From the NCBI GenBank assembly GCA_003230435.1, contig QIDW01000309.1, positions 1 to 5,208 of the forward strand: a stretch of 5,208 bases of DNA, read 5' to 3'. The notes beneath the pieces are model-generated. The model was not told the origin of the DNA. It saw only the letters and a list, made by a program, of their open reading frames with translations, and ran no database searches. Origin of the DNA: Acidimicrobiia bacterium. Lineage in GTDB: Bacteria; Actinomycetota; Acidimicrobiia; Spongiisociales; ZC4RG35. The position numbers and the translations under genes were made by a program. Every line of letters begins with the position of its first letter. The stretch's first letter is position 1. Below, one piece after another: positions 1 through 5,208 of this stretch.

Positions 1-38
1 CGCCGAGGGTTCGGCCACGGACTCAAGACGGTGAGCGG

Positions 39-3000
39 TCAGCCGGAAGCGGGTTCGGGACACTCACTCGTCCCAAGGTATTGGAAGCACTCATCAGTGG
101 TCCACCACCGCAGGAGTCGCGACCGAGCTAGATCAAAGAGGTTGCCAGTCTCAACCTCGTACACTCGCGCTCCGAACTCACCGGCGACGAGCAACTGGGA
201 TCCGTCTTCGCTGAAGTCCACGGACGTGAGAAGCTTTGGTTCCTGAATACGCAATGTTTCCTCTCCGGTTTGCACATCCCAGAGCCGAATAGTGCCGTCC
301 TCGCCGGCCGACGCCAGCACTGTTCCGTCGGGTGTCACAGCCGCATCGACGACAGCACCCGCGTGCCCCATAAACGTCTGTAGAAGCTCGCCAGACGCTG
401 AGTCGAAGATCGCCACCGGACCCGCCTGAGTGGTAACGATGATCCGGGCACCGCTGTCATCGAAGTTCAAGCTGAATATGCCGGCCCAGAAGCTTTCGTT
501 GCCCGTATCGATTGTTGTCAAGCTCTCGCCAGTCGCAGTATCCCAAAGCTTGATGAGATTCCCACTCCCCCCGGCAAACCGCGTGCCGTCTGGGCTAATA
601 CTCACCAGATGGGCCGGAAACTCCTCGGCGCCCTGCAGTGGAATTTCCTCGCCGGTGGCCGGATTGATCAGATGGGCCAAGGACTCCCCAGCAAAGGTGT
701 CGCCGGCTGCGTAACCGAGGAGCCGCCCATCAGCGCTCATCGCTAGCCCGTTGATCGGCACTCCGAGTTGGATTCGACGCACATTCTCACCGGTGGTGAT
801 GCTCCAGAGGGCGATCGTGCCGTCGAGGCTTCCAGTCGCGGCGAGATCAGAGGCCGGGCTTGCCGCCACCGCGAAGAGGCGGCTGTTGCCTTCATATTCG
901 AGACGCAATGTCCCATCGATTCGGCTCCACACGCCCGCGGCGCCGGACCGGCTGCCGGACAGGAAGAGATCCGTGCCATCGAGGTAGATCGCATCGGCTG
1001 TAACCGATGGATCGTGGACAGCGATGCTTTCGCGGCGGCCCTCGGGACGGACGTCCCATACCCGCAGCGTTCCATCCGGGCTGGTGCTGAGAACGCGGGA
1101 ACCGTCTGGGCTAAAGCTAACGGAGCCCACCCTTTCGGTGTGGCCGAGGAGCGGCAGGACTTCCTTTCCGGTGGTTGCTTCCCATACCCTCGGCGCTGCG
1201 TCGTCACCTCCCGTGACGACGAGTTCACCATCGGCACTGAAATCGACGGAGCATGTAAAGCTCTGGTGCCCGTCGAAAGTGGCAACCTCAGCCCCCGTTG
1301 CTGCGTCGAGAACACTGTCGCCTTCTCCAGCGACACCAATCAGCGCACCGTCAGGGCTCCATGCCGCATCACAAGCACCTCCTGCGATCGGTACCCGCAG
1401 TAGCTGTTGACCGGAGCCAGGGTCGAAGACAAATAGCCCACCGCCCTTCTCGGCGAACACGGCAGAGGCGACAGCTAGGCGGGATCCGTCGACGGGATCG
1501 AACGCAATGCCAACGGGAAACGGAACTGTCGCGATCGTGCGTACTTCTCCTGTGCGACGATTCAACACCTTGATCTCTCCGTTAAAGACGGTCGACGTCG
1601 CAACCAGTGATCCGTCAGGCGAGACGTCGAGGTTCACCGGATCGACTCCCGTCCATGTCTCCAGCAGTTCCCCCGAGTCGCCATCCCAAAGGCGGACGGT
1701 CCCGTCGCCCAAAAACTCGTGCCCGATAGACACCAAGTTGCCGTCCGGCAGCCATCGCACATCAGGGACTTCGCCTTCGTGGCCGATGAGTGTGGCCATC
1801 ACCACCCCCGTCGTCGCGTCAAAGATGCGGATGGGCCCGTCGGTCGAGCCCGCCGCAATGCGAGACCCGTCCGGGCTGAAGCGGGCACCGATCGAACTGC
1901 CGGTAGAGCCCAAGTCGGCCACCCACTCGATGCGAGATGCAAGCACCGCCGCGTGCATCGCCTCGACCGCTTCGCGGAGAATCACCCCATCCGGTTCGGT
2001 GGTAGCAGCCGCCTCGAGAGCCAGGAGGATGCTCAGCTGTGGGTCGTCGTCGATGGCGGCCAGCGCAGAGCCGGCCAGCTCGCGTCCGACGGCCAGGCGA
2101 GTCTGCTGCTCTGCAGTGTTGCGCTGAACACCGGCCACGACGCCAGCGACAAGTGCCAGCACAAAGGCGATTCCCACCCCTACGACCAGACGACGTAGTC
2201 GACGCACCCGTCTTCGTTCGGAGTGAACCTCGGTCGCCGCGGCCTCTCCACTGGCGGCGAGGAATTGCCCTTCGGCTTCGGTGAGGCGCACCGGAGGATT
2301 CTCTGACCATCCCCCATACCTGCTGTAGCGCGCCCCGGTGAGCAGGAAGTCGGGGTTGTTGTGTCGTTCGCGCCAATCGGCGGCCGATGCCGCAAGTCGC
2401 CGCTGCGCCAAGACATCTGTGCGGGCATCTTCGATCCACTGGCTGAGTCGGCTCCACTCCGTGAGCAACGCCTCGTGAGCAATTTCGACCGTCGGGCCCC
2501 GGGTGACGGGATCCCGGTCGAAGCTCAACAATCGGTGGCGACCGAACGTGTCCAGTACTGACACAGCACCATCGCCTCCACCGTCGGTCAGCTCGCTCTG
2601 GAGCGCTCGCCTGCGGGTGTCCTCCGATCCCTCGCCGAGGGTGACGAGGCGGAGGAAAACTTCGCGGGTACTTGTCTTGGCGTCGGCATCGAGCGCTTCA
2701 TAAAGGCTGTCCGCTCGGCGCACGAGTGTCGCCGAGATGCCGCCGAGTGCCCTGTACGACTCGGTCGAGATGGTCGCGCCGGTGCGTTGCTCGAAAAGCT
2801 CGGTCAAGGAGTACTGCATGAGGGGGAGTGCCGCGGATTGGCCCGCCATGTCCGACACGATCTGGGCGACAAGACCCGTCTCGTACGAGACTCCGACTTC
2901 GGCCGCAGGGGCAGCAACAGCCCTTTCCAATTCCTCGGCCGTCATCGGTGTGATGACCTCGGTGCCAAGCCGCACCAACTCTCCGAACGCCTCGTGACGC

Positions 3001-5117
3001 AGGGGATGATCGTAGAAGTCGGCACGCAGTGTGGTCACGACCTTGACGGACGAGTGGCGATCGCTGGCCGCGTCGGCCACTGCCGTCAAGAACATGCTGG
3101 CATCCTGCGGCGAGGCATGGGTGAACAACTCCTCGAGTTGGTCCACGATCAACAGGAGCTGGGACCCCGTTTCGGGCAGAAGCGACTGCACCACCGCGGG
3201 AATCCCTTTCGACATGAGTTCCTCCAGGAGGCCGGCGGGAGGATCTACTGCCACCTTCAATAAGGCGTCCTCCAAGGCTTCGAATGGGTGACTACCAGGG
3301 GTCATCGTGAGGATGAACCAGCGATCTGATCCAGGAAGCGCTCCTTGCCGCAGGGCTGGAATAAGGCCGGCTCGCACGACGCTCGACTTGCCGGCACCGC
3401 TGGGGCCGACAAGGGCGACCATTCTGCCCTGCGGTCCGGGGTGCCCCAGACGGGCCACAAGACGTTCGACCAACCGTTCTCGTCCGAAGAATCGGCTGGC
3501 GTCGCCCTCTTCGAAGGCCCGGAGACCCCGATACGGATTATCCGCATCGAGGAGCACCGTGGTCTCCACCAAGGCCGTGCCGCCAAGGGCAACGCCAAGC
3601 TCCTCGACGAACGATTCGACGTCCGGGAATCGATCTCCAGGCCTCTCAGCGGTGGCGTGGGCGATCACGTCAGCGGCCGGACCCACCAACGGTGAATCGG
3701 GTCGTTTGCCCTCTCCAGTTGCTCCTCGCAGCGCATGGTCGGCGACCACGGCGAGTGAGTAAAGATCGGAAAGTGCTGTGACCTCGCCCGAGGCTCGTTG
3801 CTCGGGTGATGCGTAGGGGGCTGCAAGGCTCGACGGCGAACCTCCCGTCGCCCCATAGTCGAGCGACATGCCGAAATCGGCCAGGTAGGCGTTGCCGTCT
3901 CCGTCGATCATGACGTTGGCGGGTTTGACGTCCCCATGCGTCACGTCTCTGCGGTGAGCGGTGCTGAGAGCGGCGCCCACCTGTTCGATAACACGGGCGG
4001 CCCCCTCAGTTGACAGCGGGCCAGCGTCAAGTGCGTCTTGCAGGCTTCCGCTCTCAAACATCCGCATGACGAGGAACGCCGAGTCGGGCTCCCGCCAATA
4101 GTCGAAGAGGGGAACGATCTGGGGGTGCTCGAGCCGAGCCACCAGCTGCGCCTCGGCCTCGAAGCGACGGATGAAGTCCGGATTGTTGGCCAGCTCGGGT
4201 CGGATCACCTTGATGGCGACCTCACGACCTACGGCAGGTTGATAGGCGCGATACACGTAGCCGAGAGCGCCTTCGCCGATCTTCTCACGCAGCTCATAGC
4301 CGCGGACCGAGAGTCCGGGCTCAGGGCGTCCACCTGCCACAAGGGCCGCTTTCGCCTGGCGGAGTGTCGGGTCGTCGAGAACGATCCGCTCCTCGAGCTT
4401 CGTGATCTCAGCAGACGGCTCCAGACCCAGCTCTTCTCCGAGACGAGTCTGCAATGCGCCGAACGCCCGCAGCGCTTCGCCCTGTCTGCCCGAGCGGTGG
4501 AGCGCCACCATTAGATGTCCGGTCAGCCGCTCGCGTAAAGGGTGCTGGCGAACCAGGCTCTCCAGCTCCCCGACCAGCTCGCGGGACCGTCCGACTGAGA
4601 GATCGGCGTCTACGCGATCTTCAACCGTGATCAGCCGAAGCTCCTCGAGCCGAGCGATCTCGGGCTGGGCGAACGACTCGTAGGTGAACTCTTCGAAAGC
4701 GTGGCCCCGCCACAGAGCGAGGGCCTCGCTCAGCACCAGGGATGCTGCCCCGGGATCGGCGTCGAGCAGTGTCCGACCTTCGAGCGCGAGCTGTTCGAAT
4801 CGAGTCGCATCCACGTCGGCCGGATCGACGGAGATCACGTAGCCAGGCGAACGGGTCAGGAGGATCGTTCCCTCGGTACGTTTCTCGCGATCCGGCTCGA
4901 GCGCCGCCCGCAGCCCTGAAACATTCACCCAAAGCGTGTTCTGCCGATCCCGGCCCGGATCGTCTCCCCACAGCTCCTCGATGATGCGATCGGTAGAGAC
5001 CACTTGATTGGCGTTGATCAGAAGGATGGCGAGCAACGCCCGTTGCTTGTAGGTGCCGACATCGACCGTCTCCCCATCACGGTGGGCCTCGATGGGCCCC
5101 AGGAGACGGTATTCCAT
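39..5117 (-). CDS. Membrane-anchored SARP/BTAD - Ser/Thr kinase - nSTAND1 NTPase - WD40 fusion protein
   Basis: This is a probable signalling protein and transcriptional regulator of 1692 residues. Domains in order are: winged helix (1-98), BTAD (101-250), Hanks-type kinase (274-508), nSTAND1 P-loop NTPase (527-965), one transmembrane helix (976-998), helical stalk (999-1062), 14 WD40-like repeats (1065-1670) and a short Cys-containing tail. The ATG at 5115-5117 is preferred because the family's usual N-terminus (MEYRLLGP) begins there and a GAGGA ribosome site lies upstream. An in-frame ATG at 5175-5177 would add 20 residues that do not look like the family. An in-frame TAA at 5202-5204 bounds the frame, so the gene is complete, ending in TGA at 39-41. 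No frameshift or internal stop is present. The domain calls are strong by motif. The ligand, the DNA target and the kinase substrate are unknown. No recognised gene name applies. Confidence 0.95.
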   Translation of the reverse strand: MEYRLLGPIEAHRDGETVDVGTYKQRALLAILLINANQVVSTDRIIEELWGDDPGRDRQNTLWVNVSGLRAALEPDREKRTEGTILLTRSPGYVISVDPADVDATRFEQLALEGRTLLDADPGAASLVLSEALALWRGHAFEEFTYESFAQPEIARLEELRLITVEDRVDADLSVGRSRELVGELESLVRQHPLRERLTGHLMVALHRSGRQGEALRAFGALQTRLGEELGLEPSAEITKLEERIVLDDPTLRQAKAALVAGGRPEPGLSVRGYELREKIGEGALGYVYRAYQPAVGREVAIKVIRPELANNPDFIRRFEAEAQLVARLEHPQIVPLFDYWREPDSAFLVMRMFESGSLQDALDAGPLSTEGAARVIEQVGAALSTAHRRDVTHGDVKPANVMIDGDGNAYLADFGMSLDYGATGGSPSSLAAPYASPEQRASGEVTALSDLYSLAVVADHALRGATGEGKRPDSPLVGPAADVIAHATAERPGDRFPDVESFVEELGVALGGTALVETTVLLDADNPYRGLRAFEEGDASRFFGRERLVERLVARLGHPGPQGRMVALVGPSGAGKSSVVRAGLIPALRQGALPGSDRWFILTMTPGSHPFEALEDALLKVAVDPPAGLLEELMSKGIPAVVQSLLPETGSQLLLIVDQLEELFTHASPQDASMFLTAVADAASDRHSSVKVVTTLRADFYDHPLRHEAFGELVRLGTEVITPMTAEELERAVAAPAAEVGVSYETGLVAQIVSDMAGQSAALPLMQYSLTELFEQRTGATISTESYRALGGISATLVRRADSLYEALDADAKTSTREVFLRLVTLGEGSEDTRRRALQSELTDGGGDGAVSVLDTFGRHRLLSFDRDPVTRGPTVEIAHEALLTEWSRLSQWIEDARTDVLAQRRLAASAADWRERHNNPDFLLTGARYSRYGGWSENPPVRLTEAEGQFLAASGEAAATEVHSERRRVRRLRRLVVGVGIAFVLALVAGVVAGVQRNTAEQQTRLAVGRELAGSALAAIDDDPQLSILLALEAAATTEPDGVILREAVEAMHAAVLASRIEWVADLGSTGSSIGARFSPDGSRIAAGSTDGPIRIFDATTGVVMATLIGHEGEVPDVRWLPDGNLVSIGHEFLGDGTVRLWDGDSGELLETWTGVDPVNLDVSPDGSLVATSTVFNGEIKVLNRRTGEVRTIATVPFPVGIAFDPVDGSRLAVASAVFAEKGGGLFVFDPGSGQQLLRVPIAGGACDAAWSPDGALIGVAGEGDSVLDAATGAEVATFDGHQSFTCSVDFSADGELVVTGGDDAAPRVWEATTGKEVLPLLGHTERVGSVSFSPDGSRVLSTSPDGTLRVWDVRPEGRRESIAVHDPSVTADAIYLDGTDLFLSGSRSGAAGVWSRIDGTLRLEYEGNSRLFAVAASPASDLAATGSLDGTIALWSITTGENVRRIQLGVPINGLAMSADGRLLGYAAGDTFAGESLAHLINPATGEEIPLQGAEEFPAHLVSISPDGTRFAGGSGNLIKLWDTATGESLTTIDTGNESFWAGIFSLNFDDSGARIIVTTQAGPVAIFDSASGELLQTFMGHAGAVVDAAVTPDGTVLASAGEDGTIRLWDVQTGEETLRIQEPKLLTSVDFSEDGSQLLVAGEFGARVYEVETGNLFDLARSRLLRWWTTDECFQYLGTSECPEPASG
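108..1925 (-). repeat. Fourteen WD40-like beta-propeller repeats (residues 1065-1670)
   Basis: Fourteen copies of a roughly 43-residue unit can be counted by their SPDG-like turns at residues 1081, 1123, 1166, 1207, 1254, 1294, 1336, 1378, 1420, 1461, 1508, 1552, 1596 and 1636. Spacing runs from 40 to 47. The outer-strand motif is clear in several copies (VRLWD, RVWD, KLWD, IRLWD), and the linker ATG-E/K-x is frequent. GH dipeptides survive in only a few copies. Fourteen units would fit two seven-bladed propellers. The copies have diverged in protein and DNA, so the expansion looks old. WD40 propellers are binding scaffolds; here they probably sense a ligand or partner outside the membrane, which is an inference. 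Confidence 0.88.
2124..2192 (-). other. Single transmembrane helix with basic cytoplasmic flank (residues 976-998)
   Basis: Residues 976-998 form a 23-residue hydrophobic run, VVGVGIAFVLALVAGVVAG with short edges, rich in Val, Ala, Leu and Gly. It is preceded by a strongly basic stretch, RRRVRRLRR (988-996 in the longer numbering, just before the helix), while the C-terminal flank QRNTAEQQTR is nearly neutral. By the positive-inside rule the N-terminal 975 residues are cytoplasmic and the WD40 half is outside. There is no N-terminal signal peptide. The following residues (999-1062), containing GRELAGSALAAIDDDPQLSI, look like the amphipathic helical stalk seen between this helix and the propeller in related proteins. 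Confidence 0.85.
2223..3539 (-). other. Domain segment: nSTAND1-type P-loop NTPase (residues 527-965)
   Basis: The segment opens with the signature NPYRGLRAFEEGDASRFFGR (527-546) found before the P-loop in nSTAND1 proteins. Walker A is GPSGAGKSS (571-579, K577), and Walker B is LLLIVDQLEELF (654-665, D659 with E662/E663). A sensor-like TLRADFYD (696-703) follows, then ALPLMQYSLTELFEQR in the winged-helix part (about 763-778) and VEIAHEALLTEWSRLSQWIE (878-897). All key nucleotide-binding residues are present. STAND ATPases usually act as switches that rest as an ADP-bound closed form and oligomerise when a ligand reaches their repeat domain. Here the repeat domain lies beyond a membrane helix, so any signal would have to cross the bilayer. 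Confidence 0.9.
3594..4298 (-). other. Domain segment: Hanks-type Ser/Thr protein kinase, atypical (residues 274-508)
   Basis: The catalytic core is intact. It has the glycine loop GEGALGYV (G281, G283, G286), VAIK lysine K303, likely alpha-C glutamate E322, catalytic loop HGDVKPAN (D396, K398, N401), DFG at 414-416, SPE at 437-439, the alpha-F aspartate D451 and R496. Activity is therefore plausible. Several features are unusual. The HRD arginine is glycine, so it is a non-RD kinase. The P+1 loop reads AAPYASPE and lacks the usual GT. The stretch between D451 and R496 is 45 residues, against about 64 in PknB as I recall its sequence, so most of the alpha-G region is missing. The short activation loop contains T424, S427, S429 and S430 as possible phosphorylation sites. 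The substrate is unknown; phosphorylation in cis of the attached regulator is a hypothesis. Confidence 0.9.
4368..5117 (-). other. Domain segment: SARP-type winged helix plus BTAD (residues 1-250)
   Basis: The first 98 residues match the OmpR/PhoB-like winged helix of Streptomyces antibiotic regulatory proteins. Visible landmarks are KQRALLAILLINANQVVS (24-41), the RIIEELWGDDP turn (44-54) and the recognition-helix region QNTLWVNVSGLRAAL (59-73), closed by the wing strand SPGYVISV (90-97). Residues 101-250 are the alpha-helical, TPR-like BTAD domain, with ALWRGHAFEEF, HPLRERLTGHLMVALHRSGR and the LGEELGLEPS motif (226-235) that ends most BTADs. In this family the pair binds tandem short direct repeats near promoters and contacts RNA polymerase to activate transcription. 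That function is inferred here. No target is visible apart from possible repeats in the gene's own leader. Confidence 0.9.
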
Positions 5118-5208
5118 GTTGTCGTTCCTCAGATCGTGCGGGACCTGGAAGTTACGCGTTCTGGAGTCGTTCCGCATCCCCGCTACGCCAGCAGCAACGA
5201 CTTAAACG
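5118..5208 (-). promoter_or_regulatory. Leader of the regulator gene with short GAACG direct repeats; no clear promoter
   Basis: These 91 bases are all that is visible upstream. On the minus strand GAACG occurs three times, at 5168-5172, 5157-5161 and 5123-5127. The first two are exactly 11 bases apart, which is the period of SARP operators (7-base repeat plus 4-base gap). An 8-base direct repeat GGAACGAC is present at 5166-5173 and 5121-5128. A TAACTT at 5149-5154 could be a -10 element, but no matching -35 is found at normal spacing. An autoregulatory role is possible but weakly supported. The promoter may lie outside the window. Confidence 0.25.
5127..5131 (-). promoter_or_regulatory. Ribosome binding site deciding the start codon
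   Basis: On the minus strand the sequence GAGGAACGACAAC directly precedes the ATG at 5115-5117, placing a GAGGA Shine-Dalgarno core 8 bases before the start. The alternative ATG at 5175-5177 has only GGGG abutting it, with no usable spacing. This supports the shorter protein. Confidence 0.65.

Noticed and set aside
2..15. Small hairpin GCCGA-loop-TCGGC just beyond the stop codon
   Set aside because: The stem is only 5 pairs with a 4-base loop, and any following T-run would lie outside the window, so it cannot be called a terminator.
768..1403. Long plus-strand open frame of 211 codons opposite the WD40 region
   Set aside because: It lies wholly within the strongly supported minus-strand gene. 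Its translation shows no recognisable domain, and long antisense frames are expected in GC-rich coding DNA.
1507..2127. Plus-strand open frame of 206 codons, rich in Ser, Arg and Pro
   Set aside because: Low-complexity shadow of the minus-strand gene with no motif and no credible ribosome site.
1819..2457. Minus-strand open frame of 212 codons in another frame, Arg/Gly-rich
   Set aside because: It overlaps the transmembrane and NTPase coding sequence in a different frame; the Arg-rich translation is typical of a frame-shifted shadow.
4999..5048. Hydrophobic run ALLAILLINA near the N-terminus as a signal anchor
   Set aside because: It is the first helix of the SARP winged-helix fold, conserved in soluble family members, and is too short and too soon interrupted by polar residues to span a membrane.
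5149..5154. TAACTT as a -10 promoter element on the minus strand
   Set aside because: No TTGAC-like hexamer is found 16-18 bases upstream, so one TAnnnT match is not enough.

Overview
The window is filled almost entirely by one minus-strand gene that encodes a very large multidomain signalling protein. It is 1692 residues long from the preferred start and 1712 from an upstream in-frame ATG. The sequence suggests a free-living actinobacterium of moderate-to-high GC: four sampled 60-base lines average about 62%. The N-terminus is a SARP/AfsR-type DNA-binding domain with BTAD, a hallmark of Actinobacteria. The GC is below that typical of Streptomyces, and the fusion style recalls Acidimicrobiia and relatives, but the genus cannot be fixed from this window.

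Layout, in gene orientation (right to left): 91 bases of leader (5118-5208) hold an in-frame stop, a Shine-Dalgarno sequence and short repeated GAACG motifs. Next come a winged-helix DNA-binding domain and BTAD (about 4368-5117), a Hanks-type Ser/Thr protein kinase (about 3594-4298), an nSTAND1-type P-loop NTPase (about 2223-3539), one transmembrane helix with a basic cytoplasmic flank (2124-2192), a short helical stalk, 14 WD40-like repeats (about 108-1925) and a two-cysteine C-terminal tail. Only 38 bases follow the stop codon, so no neighbouring gene is visible and the operon context is unknown.

How it may work (inference): the predicted topology puts the DNA-binding, kinase and NTPase modules in the cytoplasm and the WD40 propellers outside the membrane. 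That would make the protein a one-polypeptide pathway: outer propeller sensor, membrane helix, NTPase switch, kinase, transcription regulator. It resembles the Streptomyces AfsK kinase (kinase plus beta-propeller) and AfsR regulator (SARP plus STAND NTPase) joined in one chain. The kinase keeps its catalytic residues but is unusual: HGD replaces HRD, the P+1 threonine is missing, and the alpha-G region is very short. All four cysteines of the protein lie in the predicted outer half.

There are no RNA genes, mobile elements, CRISPR arrays or gene-free stretches over 300 bases.
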